Shown piece after piece: positions 34,913 to 43,469 of a DNA stretch of 64,000 nucleotides; position 1 is the first letter of the stretch; each line of letters opens with the position of its first letter. The translations under genes and the position numbers were made by a program. The notes under the pieces are model-generated. The model ran no database searches, was not told where the DNA came from, and was given only the letters and a program-made list of their open reading frames with translations. Origin of the DNA: Burkholderia glumae LMG 2196 = ATCC 33617. GTDB taxonomy: Bacteria > Pseudomonadota > Gammaproteobacteria > Burkholderiales > Burkholderiaceae. Location: assembly GCF_000960995.1 (NCBI RefSeq), contig NZ_CP009432.1:80523-144522 (forward strand), in the 5' to 3' direction.

Positions 34913-36208
34913 ATGACTGAACCGAAACAACCGGCGTGGCGTCTCGAAACGCTGGCCGTGCACGGCGGCTACCGGCCCGACCCGACGACGCGCGCCGTCG
35001 CGGTGCCAATCTATCAGACCGTGGCCTATGCGTTCGACGACACGCAGCACGGCGCCGACCTGTTCGATCTCAAGGTGCCCGGCAATATCTACACGCGCAT
35101 AATGAATCCGACGCAGGACGTTCTCGAGCAGCGCGTGGCAGCGCTCGAAGGCGGCGTTGCCGCGCTGGCGCTGGCCTCCGGACAGGCCGCCGTATCCTAC
35201 GCGATCCAGACGATCGCCGAAGCCGGCGACAACATCGTGTCGGCCAGCACGCTGTACGGCGGCACCTACAATCTGTTCGCGCACACGCTGCCGCTGTCGG
35301 GCATTCAAACACGCTTCGCAGATCCGCGCGAGTCGGAATCGTTCGCGTCGCTGATCGACGCTCGCACCAAGGCGATCTTCGTCGAATCGGTGGGCAACCC
35401 GCTCGGCAATCTGACCGATATCGCCAAGCTCGCCGAGCTCGCGCACAGCCACGGTATTCCGCTGATCGTCGACAACACGGTGCCATCGCCATTCCTGTTG
35501 CGGCCGATCGAGCACGGCGCCGACATCGTCGTGCATTCGCTGACGAAATACCTGGGCGGCCACGGCACCAGCCTCGGCGGTGCGATCGTCGATTCGGGAG
35601 CATTCCCCTGGGTCGAACACAAGGCGCGATACCCGCGCCTGAACGAGCCCGATGTCAGCTACCACGGCGTGGTGTACACCGAAGCGTTCGGGCCGGCGGC
35701 CTATATTGGCCGCGCGCGCGTAGTGCCGCTGCGCAACACCGGCGCGGCGATCTCGCCGTTCAATGCTTTCCTGATCCTGCAAGGCATCGAAACGCTCGCG
35801 CTGCGGCTCGAACGGATCACCGACAACGCGCTGCGCGTGGCGCAACTCCTGAAGCAGCATGCGCGTGTGGAGTGGGTCAACTACGTGGGGCTGCCTGAAC
35901 ATCCCGATCACGCGCTGGCGCAACGCTATCTCGGCGGGCGTGGGCCGGGCATCCTGACGTTCGGCGTGAAGGGCGGCCGCGCAGCCGGCGCGGCGTTCCA
36001 GGACGCGTTGCGCCTGTTCACGCGGCTCGTCAATATCGGCGACGCCAAATCGCTCGCCACCCACCCTGCTTCCACCACGCACCGCCAGCTTTCGCCCGAC
36101 GAACTGCGCCAAGCCGGCGTCAGCGAGGAAACCGTGCGACTGTCGATCGGCATTGAGCATATCGACGACCTGCTCGCCGATCTCGATCAGGCGCTGACGC
36201 GCACCTGA
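34913..36208 (+). CDS. metY: O-acetylhomoserine sulfhydrylase / Cys-Met PLP enzyme
   Basis: The 431-residue PLP enzyme belongs to the Cys/Met metabolism family. It starts MTEPKQPAWRLETLAVHGGYRPD (GGAG eight bases upstream of ATG 34913), has YTRIMNPTQDVLEQRVAALEGG, and the PLP-binding Lys212 in VHSLTKYLGGHG. The C-terminal SLATHPASTTH and SIGIEHIDDLLADL are also typical. The length and THRQLSPDE region favour O-acetylhomoserine aminocarboxypropyltransferase, which makes homocysteine from sulfide. It is intact and near cysC and a sulfotransferase, which is a sulfur theme, but the pieces are separated by IS remnants, so a functional link is only possible. Confidence 0.9.
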   Translation: MTEPKQPAWRLETLAVHGGYRPDPTTRAVAVPIYQTVAYAFDDTQHGADLFDLKVPGNIYTRIMNPTQDVLEQRVAALEGGVAALALASGQAAVSYAIQTIAEAGDNIVSASTLYGGTYNLFAHTLPLSGIQTRFADPRESESFASLIDARTKAIFVESVGNPLGNLTDIAKLAELAHSHGIPLIVDNTVPSPFLLRPIEHGADIVVHSLTKYLGGHGTSLGGAIVDSGAFPWVEHKARYPRLNEPDVSYHGVVYTEAFGPAAYIGRARVVPLRNTGAAISPFNAFLILQGIETLALRLERITDNALRVAQLLKQHARVEWVNYVGLPEHPDHALAQRYLGGRGPGILTFGVKGGRAAGAAFQDALRLFTRLVNIGDAKSLATHPASTTHRQLSPDELRQAGVSEETVRLSIGIEHIDDLLADLDQALTRT

Positions 36209-36289
36209 GCGCACATGCAATACCGGTTCCATTCGGGGGAGATTATCCCTCGTCACGTTCCATGCTGTTTCGTACTAAGAGGCCATGTA

Positions 36290-36566
36290 TGAACGCGTCC
36301 CTTTGCGCAAGTTTTCAGGTGTTCCGACTTCGACAGAATGGGTTGCAGCTATGTATTCGGCCTTGTTGCAGCCGACGTTCCGCTGCGGGCCCCTATGAAA
36401 TCCGCTGACTCGCACCTCATTAGTTCAACGAGCTCGAAGCTCATGCCTCTTACCAGGTTTTGCGAGTCCCGGTCCGACCTGTCTTGTCATCTCACACGAT
36501 TGCCAACGCAACCTTTCGACGTTCACCCTGTGTTAAACGTTAATCTTACAAGCCGTGCGACCACGG
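36290..36566 (-). ncRNA. Candidate bridge RNA / seekRNA region of the IS110-family element
   Basis: This is noncoding DNA downstream of the transposase stop. Read on the minus strand, 36452-36417 contains TAAGAGGC, a small hairpin GAGCTTCGAGCTC, and then TTGAACTAATGA. The first segment equals the top strand of the left target flank (36276-36283). The second is the complement of TCATTAGTTCAA at the right junction (37703-37714), which includes six bases of target. This is the order and polarity of left and right target guides in IS110-type guide RNAs. RNA ends are not defined and expression is inferred. Confidence 0.65.
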
Positions 36567-37586
36567 TTATGCCGACTTCACGCTCACGTGATCTTTCCTG
36601 TACGGCCTGTCATGGGCGAGCACCGTCCAGATCGTCCGCGCCATCTTGTTTGCCAACGCAACCACTACCACGTTCGATGGTCGCCGCTTCTTCATGCCCT
36701 CAACCCACGGACCAGGCTCCTTCGCATTCGTCAGTACAGATCGAGCGCCGTGGATCAGCAAAGTGCGCAGGTAGGTGTCGCCGCGCTTGCTGATCCCGTG
36801 GAGGCTCACCTTGCCGCCGGTGCCAGTCTGCTTCGGCACTAATCCGGCCCATGCCGCGAACTCGCGCCCAGACTTGAATGCTTTCGGATCACCCATCATC
36901 GCGACTGCTGCCGTCGCCGTCAGCAGGCCAACGCCCGGAATCTCGATAACCGCCTGTACCGCCTTGTCGTCCTTCTTCCATTCGCGCAACCGCCGCTCGA
37001 TCGTCGCGATTTCCTCATCCAGCTTATTGACCCGCGCCCACTGCTCGCGCAGTGTATCGATCAGCAGTTTCGGCAGCCGCGCTTCGGCACGCGCGAGGGC
37101 GTCCTGGACTGCTTTGATCATCGCGGTGCGGCCTTTACCCATCACCTCGCCGAACTCGGCCAACATCCCGCGCAAGCCGTTGATCTGCATCGTACGGAAC
37201 TTCACCAGTTGTTCCCGCTGACGATGCATCATCAGCACCGCCTGCTGCATTTCGCTTTTTACCGCCACCGCCTTCCGTGGCTGCTGGACTGCCAGCCAGA
37301 TCGCTTGCGCGTCCATCGCATCGTTTTTGTTGCCAACGTTGAATGCCTTCACAAACTTCGCTGGCATCAACTTAACCTGATGTCCCATCTGCATCAGCTG
37401 TCTTGCCCAGTGATAGGCGCTACCGCACGCTTCCATCCCGATCATGCACGGCGCACGATTTGCGAAATATTCGAGAAACTGCGAGCGCTTGATCTGCTTG
37501 TTCACGATTTCGCCGGTTTCCGGGGCGACGTAGTGCACTTGAAAGACACTTTTTGCAATGTCGATTCCAACAGGCGTAGCATTCAT
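36567..37586 (-). CDS. IS110-family transposase (RuvC-like DEDD recombinase)
   Basis: The 339-residue protein begins MNATPVGIDIAKSVFQVHYV. The N-terminal RuvC-like domain has the DEDD residues Asp9, Glu52 (GMEACGS), Asp89 and Asp92 (KNDAMDAQA). A long coiled coil follows. The C-terminal Transposase_20 domain has IPGVGLLTATAAVA and GISKRGDTYLRTLL with the conserved Ser. Such enzymes exchange strands using a guide RNA made by the element. The open frame extends 17 codons upstream, but MNATP is the family start. Intact. Confidence 0.93.
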   Translation of the reverse strand: MNATPVGIDIAKSVFQVHYVAPETGEIVNKQIKRSQFLEYFANRAPCMIGMEACGSAYHWARQLMQMGHQVKLMPAKFVKAFNVGNKNDAMDAQAIWLAVQQPRKAVAVKSEMQQAVLMMHRQREQLVKFRTMQINGLRGMLAEFGEVMGKGRTAMIKAVQDALARAEARLPKLLIDTLREQWARVNKLDEEIATIERRLREWKKDDKAVQAVIEIPGVGLLTATAAVAMMGDPKAFKSGREFAAWAGLVPKQTGTGGKVSLHGISKRGDTYLRTLLIHGARSVLTNAKEPGPWVEGMKKRRPSNVVVVALANKMARTIWTVLAHDRPYRKDHVSVKSA

Positions 37587-37788
37587 TTCGGATCCTCCGG
37601 TTGCCGGGAAATGCGTGCATTTTCCACCTGGGCACATCGATGCCGTTGGCCCGCGGGATCCACCTTCCTTTGCGCTACATTCAGGGGTGGGACGCGTTCA
37701 TATCATTAGTTCAAAAACTCCCGAGAGGGGCTGTTTACTTCCTCGGCAAGCTGTTAACCTTGGGCATCAGAACAACGGAAGTCCAAGG

Positions 37789-38606
37789 ATGGAAGCGCCA
37801 ATCATTGACGACGAACTGTGGATACTGATCGAACCATTGCTGCCACCTGCGAAGCTTCGAGCGAAGAGCGATCCTGGTCGCCCGCGCGTGTCCGACCGTG
37901 CGGCTCTCAACGGCATCCTGTTCGTGTTCAAAACGGGAATTCGTTGGAACCACTTGCCGACTCGTCTGGGCTTTGGCTCGGGCGCCACATGCTGGCGGCG
38001 ATTGAGCGACTGGCAAAAGGCTGGTGTATGGGACCAACTGCACGAGTTGCTTCTCGACAAGTTGCGTGCGGCCGGCCAAATCGACCTGTCATACGCTGCG
38101 GTCGATTCGTCGTCCGTGCGCGCCGTTGGGGCGGGCGAAAAACTGGCCCGAACCCCACCGATTGCGCGCGACCCGGTTCCAAGCACCACGTCCTCGTAGA
38201 CGCCAACGGCGTTCCTCTCGTTGCGATCCTGACTGGCGCGAACACCAACGACGTCACGCAGTTGCTGCCGCTCGTTGATGCGATTCCACCCATTCGCGGC
38301 GTTCGTGGCCGAGCGCTTCAGAAGCCCGGCGTCGTCTACGCCGATCGCGGCTACGATTCCACCCGACATCGTCGCGCGTTGCGCGAACGCGGTATCAAGC
38401 CCGTGATCGCCAAGCGCCGGACCGAGCATGGCAGTGGTCTGGGCAAGTATCGTTGGGTGGTCGAACGTACGCATTCCTGGCTCCACAATTTCCGTCGCCT
38501 ACGCACTCGCTTCGAGCGACGTGCCTACATTCACGAAGCATTCCTCAAACTTGGCTGCTCGATCATCTGTTGGAACATCTTCAGACGAGCTGAGCAGGGT
38601 TTTTGA
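37789..38606 (+). CDS. IS5-family transposase (second type) made by -1 frameshifting, copy 1
   Basis: Frame A runs from the ATG at 37789 (MEAPIIDDELWILIEPLLPP) to 38199. Frame B, one base back, carries GRKTGPNPTD onward to HVLVDANGVPL, YADRGYDSTRHRR and KYRWVVERTHSWL and ends at 38606. The switch probably happens at the CGAAAAAC run near 38138-38145. Both copies share the layout, so the frameshift is programmed. The IS110 insertion lies upstream in the terminal repeat and leaves the gene intact. Confidence 0.88.
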
Positions 38607-38615
38607 ACTGGCCTC

Positions 38616-38905
38616 TAACTCTGCCTAGGCGAAGACAATGAGAAAGAGAGCAGCAAAATCAGCGGGTAACGAAGAATTATCCACACCGGAAAAGATGTAC
38701 TACGCTGTCTCGTGGCGGGTCAGACTTAGCTGAAATCGGTGGGTAAAGCCCGGTGAAAATCAGCAGCTAAGAGGACATTCCGCGGCTGCTGTTTGCTGCA
38801 AGGCTCGCTTAGCTGGGGTGGGCGGCCAAAGCACTTTCACCCACCGGCGGGCCGGCCTCGTGACGCCCCTCCGGACACCAATCTTTTCAATAAAGTAGGA
38901 ATGCA
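38616..38905. other. Intergenic region before the HD-GYP gene
   Basis: No gene is recognised. An AT-richer stretch in the first 100 bp and GC-rich sequence after it give no clear promoter. AGGA lies just before the HD-GYP start. Confidence 0.35.
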
Positions 38906-39502
38906 ATGTCGAATGTCACCACTCGTGCCACTTATCTGGAATGTTGCCATGTGAACCGGGCGCTGCTCGTCGCGTTGGACGAACGGGACAGTGATACGTC
39001 CAACCATTGTCTGCGGGTGGGTTTGCTCGCAGAATCGTTGGGGCGCGCATTGGGGGTGCGCGATGTAGAGCTCGTCATGCTGCGCGAAGCGGGATTCGCA
39101 CACGACATCGGTAAAATCGCCATTCCCGACAAGGTGCTGTTCAAGCCCGGCGTACTCGACCACACGGAGTTTAAAGTGATCCAGGCCCACAGCGCCATCG
39201 GCGAGAGGATTCTGTCATCACAGAATCCGCGAGGCGCGGCCAGCGCGCTGATTGCCGACGCCGTACTCCATCATCACGAACGGTACGATGGAACAGGCTA
39301 TCCATCCAGCCTGAGGGCAAACTGTATTCCATTCTGGTCGAGAATCATTGCTGTCGTAGATTGCTTCGATGCATTGACGACGAACCGCCCATACCACGAT
39401 GCTATGCCGGCCGGGAGCGCAGTTGACCTCATCCAGGCCAACTCGGGAACGCATTTCGATTCCGATGTCGTGAGCGCTTTTGTTGCGCTGCAGCGCAACT
39501 GA
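38906..39502 (+). CDS. HD-GYP domain cyclic di-GMP phosphodiesterase
   Basis: The 198-residue protein is almost entirely an HD-GYP domain. The metal-binding HD pair is His66-Asp67 in FAHDIGKIAIPDK, and the signature LHHHERYDGTGYP spans 121-133 with GYP at 131-133. Further family motifs are HSAIGERIL and VVDCFDALTTNRPYH. Such enzymes degrade c-di-GMP to GMP. No receiver or sensor domain is attached, so it may be a stand-alone enzyme or have lost one. It lies near four chemoreceptor genes, which suggests a role in motility control. Confidence 0.92.
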   Translation: MSNVTTRATYLECCHVNRALLVALDERDSDTSNHCLRVGLLAESLGRALGVRDVELVMLREAGFAHDIGKIAIPDKVLFKPGVLDHTEFKVIQAHSAIGERILSSQNPRGAASALIADAVLHHHERYDGTGYPSSLRANCIPFWSRIIAVVDCFDALTTNRPYHDAMPAGSAVDLIQANSGTHFDSDVVSAFVALQRN

Positions 39503-39524
39503 TAACGACAGTTACCCTCGACGG

Positions 39525-39721
39525 CGCTGTCATGTTGGCGGGCATGGTCGCGTAAGATGGAGTGATGAAACCGCAAGCGCTCTTCTACCACGGCCATCGA
39601 TTCCCCGCAGCGGGCCCTGTCAGGTAGCGACGTATGTAGACAACGGGCGCAAGCTCGACCTGAATGTTTCACGCGGCAGACGGATTCTGGGCGACCTCGG
39701 TCAATTCACGCCACGTCGAGA
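39525..39721. mobile_element. Two adjoining IS6-family end fragments
   Basis: GGCGCTGTCATGTTGGCG at 39525 is followed by the transposase start MKPQALFYHGHRFPAA, cut after about 16 codons at 39612. A second end, GGCCCTGTCAGGTAGCG, then begins and runs as the antisense C-terminal tail of an IS6 transposase that matches 13080-13153 closely. The two ends point the same way. This is debris of two elements. Confidence 0.65.
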
Positions 39722-39810
39722 TGAACCGCACCGGGAATCGTGGAGGCCTGGCTCAGGCCCCGGGCATTCCACTTACCCGTCTGTCCGAATTTGCGAGGCC
39801 ACCTCTCACG

Positions 39811-40896
39811 ACCTGGATGCGATCGCGGCCTACTTGAACCGCTACACCGATGCGCCCAATACGTTGCGCAGCTACCGCCGCGAGCTCGAACGCCTGCTGC
39901 TCTGGTGCGTGGTCGAGCGCGGCACCGCGCTGTCGTCGATGAGGGTGGAGGACTGCGAAGCCTACAAGGCGTTTTTGACCAACCCCTCGGACACGTTCCG
40001 TGGGCCGCTGGCGCCCGTTTGCCCTGAGGCCGCTGTCGCTCGACAGCCAGCGCTATGCCGTGCGCACGCTGCGCGCGGCGTTCGACTGGCTGGTGAAGGT
40101 GCGTTACCAGGCTGGCAACCCGTGGGTGGCCGTAACCGACCCGAAGCCCGTCAAGCGGGCGACCAAGCTGCAGGCGCAGCGGGCGCTACCGATCGACGTA
40201 TGGAGCTGGGTGCGCGCGGAACTCGCCGACCGCGCCGATGGCTTGGGGCCACAGGGCCCGGACTGGCGCGTGGTGCGTGCGTTGGTGCTGCTGATGGGCG
40301 ACGCGGGCCTGAGAGTCGAGGAGGCCGTGACGGTGGAGCGGGGCGGGTTGCAGTGGTGGCCTGCCGAGGACGAGACGCCCGCGACCTGGATGCTGCGCTT
40401 GATCGGCAAGGGCAGCAAGGAGCGCATCGTGCCGCTGACCGAGGACACCGTGCAGGCACTGCGCGAGCACTGGCAGGACCGCGGCCTGGATCTGGACGCT
40501 CCCGGCGCTGCGGCCGACGGCGTGCCGCTGGTGGCGCCGACGGTGGTGCCGCCCACGCCGGCCAGTCGGGAAAAATTCGGCGTGACCGACGCGGGAGAGG
40601 TGACGCGCGCGGCCGGCTATACCCCGTGCGCCGGGTCGTGACACGGGCCCTCAGGCGTCTGCTCGAGCAACTGCCGGACTGGGAGGAGTCGGCCTGCCGG
40701 CAACTGGCCGCGACCTCGCCGCACGCGTTCCGGCACGCAGTCGGCCGCGGCCGGCATGGCGATCGAGGTGCCGCTGCAGGTGCTGGGCCATGGCTCGCTG
40801 CACACCACCACGATCTACGTCAACGCCGAGCAGCAGCGCATGCGCCAAGAGAGCCCGAAGTATCATGCGCGTCTGGCTGCCCGCCGAACCAAGTAA
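39811..40896 (+). pseudogene. Tyrosine recombinase, frameshifted
   Basis: Three frames together encode a site-specific integrase: DLDAIAAYLNRYTDAPNTLRS and YRRELERLLLWCVVERGTAL, then (from about 40000) LDSQRYAVRTLRAAFDWLVK and LVLLMGDAGLRVEEAVTVE, then (from about 40622) ACRQLAATSPHAFRHA and VLGHGSLHTTTIYVNAEQQRM ending at 40896. Arg, HxxR-like and Tyr regions are recognisable, but frameshifts at about 40010, 40620 and 40750 break it. A C-terminal relative is at 59048-59290. Confidence 0.82.
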
Positions 40897-41019
40897 GCGA
40901 GAGGCCGGCGGGCGGGTCGGGATGAACGCGGCACGGCCACGGGCACCCGCGCCAGCCGCCTTTCTCGGGAAATCGTTACTCGGTATCCGGTGTCGCCGAC
41001 CGCGTCGAGCGGCGCCGGC

Positions 41020-42603
41020 TTACTGCCAGGCCGCACCTCTGCCGTCGGCCGTCGCGATCCGGAAGAAGGCCACCGCGTCACGAAGCGTGGCGGCCTGTTC
41101 GGCCATGGCCTGCGCCGCGGCCGAGGCTTGTTCCACCAGGGCCGCGTTTTGCTGGGTCACCGCGTCCATCTGGCTGACCGCGGTGTTGACCTGTTCGATG
41201 CCCGTGCCCTGCTCGTCGGATGCCGAGGCGATCTCGCCCATGATGTCGGTGACCTGGCGCACCGACTTGACGATCTCGGACATGGTGGCGCCCGCCCGAT
41301 TGACCTGCTCCCGTCCAGTTGCCACGTGATCTACCGAGCGTTCGATGAGATCTTTGATTTCCTTGGCGGCGCTGGCGCTGCGCTGGGCGAGCGTGCGCAC
41401 CTCGCCCGCCACGACGGCAAACCCTCGGCCCTGTTCGCCCGCGCGCGCGGCTTCCACCGCGGCGTTGAGCGCCAGGATGTTGGTCTGGAAAGCAATGCCC
41501 TCGATTACCGTGATGATTTGCGATACCTTGCCGGAGCTTTCCGAGATCGACTTCATCGATTCGACGACCTGGTCCACGACGTTACCGCCGCGCACCGCCA
41601 CGTCGCACGCATTGGTGGCGAGCATGTTGGCCTGCTTCGCGCTATCGGTGTTCTGCCGGACGGTCGAGGTCAACTGCTCCATGCTCGCGGCGGTTTCCTC
41701 CAGCGAGGCGGCTTGCTCTTCGGTGCGTTGCGACAGGTCCAGATTGCCTTGGGCGATTTCACCCGCGGCTGACTTGATCGACTCGGCGGACGACTGGATG
41801 CCCGCGACGATGCCCCTCAGTTGCTGCCGCATGCCCTCCAGCGACGCCATCAGGCTGCTTTGATCCTTGTCGCGAACCGGCGCCGCCACCGAGAGGTCGC
41901 CCTGCGCGATGCGGCTGGCCACGCTCGCGGCCGCGGCGGGCTCGCCGCCCAGCGCCCGGAGGATGCCGCGCGTAATGACGATGCCCAACACAATCGCAAG
42001 AGTGATCGTGATCAGGCCGGCGGCCGTCAAGGTGAACATGGTGGCGGTGGTCATCGTGGCAACCTCGCCGGAGCGCTGGTCCAGCAGGGCCTGTTCGGCA
42101 CTGCCGACGTCGGCGGCCACCGCACGGTAGCGATCCATGAACTGCTTGTCCTTGCTCAGCTTGAATTCATCCGTGAGCGCGCTCAGCGGCTGGGTTCCCG
42201 CGTTGACGTCGCGTCTCATCCCGATCAGCTTTTCGGCGACGCTGCCCACCTTGTTGCGCAACTGCAGCAGTTCCTCCAGGCGCTGTTGCTGGGCGGCGTT
42301 GTCCGAGGTGAGGCCGCGGATGACTTCGTACGCCTTGGCGAATTGGCCTTGGCCGGCCAGATAGGGATCGAGAAATTTGTCGTCCCCGGAGATCACATAG
42401 CCGCGTACCCCCGTCTCCATGTTGACCATGTTGGCCAACATCTCGTCGTTCGCTCGCAGCACGCGATAACTATGGATGTTCCATCCGTTGGCGTCGTTCA
42501 GGCGCAGGAAATTGACGATGGAGATCGCGCTGCCGATCAGCGAAATCAGTATGACGATTCCGAACGCACCAGCGAGCTTCTGGCCTACGGTCAGTTTTTT
42601 CAT
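41020..42603 (-). CDS. Methyl-accepting chemotaxis protein with CHASE3-like sensor
   Basis: From ATG 42603 (GGGAA upstream) the receptor has a first membrane helix (about 10-32), a periplasmic CHASE3-like domain with NMETGVRGYVISGDDKFLDPY, a second helix (about 195-215), a HAMP domain (RIAQGDLSV, SSLMASLEGMRQQL), and the MCP signalling domain with the tip IEGIAFQTNILALNAAVEAA. It ends AAWQ, with no CheR-binding pentapeptide. The upstream in-frame extension to 42777 is not conserved. First of four chemoreceptors in 13 kb; the ligand is unknown. Confidence 0.93.
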   Translation of the reverse strand: MKKLTVGQKLAGAFGIVILISLIGSAISIVNFLRLNDANGWNIHSYRVLRANDEMLANMVNMETGVRGYVISGDDKFLDPYLAGQGQFAKAYEVIRGLTSDNAAQQQRLEELLQLRNKVGSVAEKLIGMRRDVNAGTQPLSALTDEFKLSKDKQFMDRYRAVAADVGSAEQALLDQRSGEVATMTTATMFTLTAAGLITITLAIVLGIVITRGILRALGGEPAAAASVASRIAQGDLSVAAPVRDKDQSSLMASLEGMRQQLRGIVAGIQSSAESIKSAAGEIAQGNLDLSQRTEEQAASLEETAASMEQLTSTVRQNTDSAKQANMLATNACDVAVRGGNVVDQVVESMKSISESSGKVSQIITVIEGIAFQTNILALNAAVEAARAGEQGRGFAVVAGEVRTLAQRSASAAKEIKDLIERSVDHVATGREQVNRAGATMSEIVKSVRQVTDIMGEIASASDEQGTGIEQVNTAVSQMDAVTQQNAALVEQASAAAQAMAEQAATLRDAVAFFRIATADGRGAAWQ

Positions 42604-42819
42604 AGCGTTCCCGATTGGTTTGTGAATTGTGTGCAATGACGGCAACTGTTTTGGTTGCTGAAGTGATGTTGGCGTCGCAGAATCGGGAAAATTGACTCGT
42701 TTAGGATTGTGTGGAGGTATTTGTTGCCGAATTGATCTCGCGATTTCAAAAGTACAGACGCGCAAACGATGTCTCAAGCACGATTAACTTATCTCGCACG
42801 CGGAAGATCGATCCGATAG

Positions 42820-43260
42820 CGCGTGTATCGGGATTCCGTATGCCAGACGAGGCTGCATATCGGCGCTGCGGTACGGCAGGATATGTTCGTGCTGCTCCTC
42901 GCCGACGTGACCAACATGGGGCTCGCTGAAGTCGCCGCGGCCACCAAGCAACTGGGTGCGCAAGGCGCTCGAAGACTCGCGACTCTGCTGCGTGCGGAAT
43001 TACGCGCTCGCGCCGAGCTACCCAGGCGCCAGGCGGGCGCGCTGAGAAAGCGGCCAAGCCCAAGCTGCTCGCCCGGTATCGGCGCATGCCCATTCGCGGT
43101 GGACAGGCCGCTCTGCTGGTGGAGTTCGCCTCGGCCGACGTGTTCTACCGCGAGATCGATGATCTCGTCGCGGGGATCGCGCTCGCGGCCGAATGGCACG
43201 ACTGTATCTCGGAGAGCGAGGCGCGAGCGGAGGGGGGACGGGCAAAAGTGGGGCTGATGA
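42820..43260 (+). pseudogene. Composite remnant: Tn3-like transposase scrap and integrase tail
   Basis: The first part (AVRQDMFVLLLADVTNMGLAEVAAA) resembles the core of a Tn3-family transposase. It then changes into sequence like the integrase at 30260 (LLRAELRARAE, then LAPSYPG in another frame) and, from about 43060, its C-terminal extension (LLVEFASADVFYREIDDL). It is a third, decayed copy of the integrase tail. Confidence 0.6.
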
Positions 43261-43469
43261 GTGCCTCCGAGGCCGACTGGCGGGCTGTTTCGAGCGACCA
43301 ATATCTGGATGCGCAGGAGCGCCTCGAACAACTCGCAGAGGGGGAACGATCAGCGAACCTTGATCAAGGTCAACGAGAATGCAATCAGTGGGGCTCCCCA
43401 ACCCTTCAGCCAGTTTGGAAGCGAACGTAAACAAGTTGACAAGATAATCTGCACGGTCTGGGAGCCGCA

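Larger units (their letters stand above)
36286..37708 (-). mobile_element. IS110-family (IS1111-type) element, 1423 bp, inside an IS5 terminal repeat
   Basis: The boundaries are fixed by comparison with the uninterrupted IS5 copy: GAGGCCA then GTTCAAAA. There is no target duplication and no conventional terminal repeat, but subterminal inverted repeats ATGAACGCGTCCC / GGGACGCGTTCAT are present, as in the IS1111 group. The transposase lies on the minus strand, followed by about 280 bp of noncoding DNA at the 3' side, where IS1111 elements encode their guide RNA. Confidence 0.9.
36279..38615 (+). mobile_element. IS5-family element (second type), copy 1, interrupted by an IS110-family element
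   Basis: The first seven bases of the left terminal repeat (GAGGCCA, 36279-36285) are separated from the rest (GTTCAAAAAC from 37709) by an IS110-family insertion. The right end at 38615 reads inward GAGGCCAGTTCAAAAACCC. TAA is duplicated at both outer edges (36276-36278 and 38616-38618). Without the insertion the element is 914 bp, exactly like copy 2 at 50735-51648. Confidence 0.93.

Noticed and set aside
34898..36256. 452-codon minus-strand frame opposite metY
   Set aside because: Antisense shadow; the plus strand encodes a clear PLP enzyme with the catalytic lysine.
39811..40896. Recombinase-in-trio element made of the three tyrosine recombinase genes or remnants
   Set aside because: The recombinases at 29134, 30260 and 39811 are unrelated in type and far apart, not a tandem trio.
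39480..40925. Long single plus-strand frame covering the HD-GYP end and the recombinase remnant
   Set aside because: It mixes three different coding phases; only short parts match the recombinase, so it is not a fusion protein.
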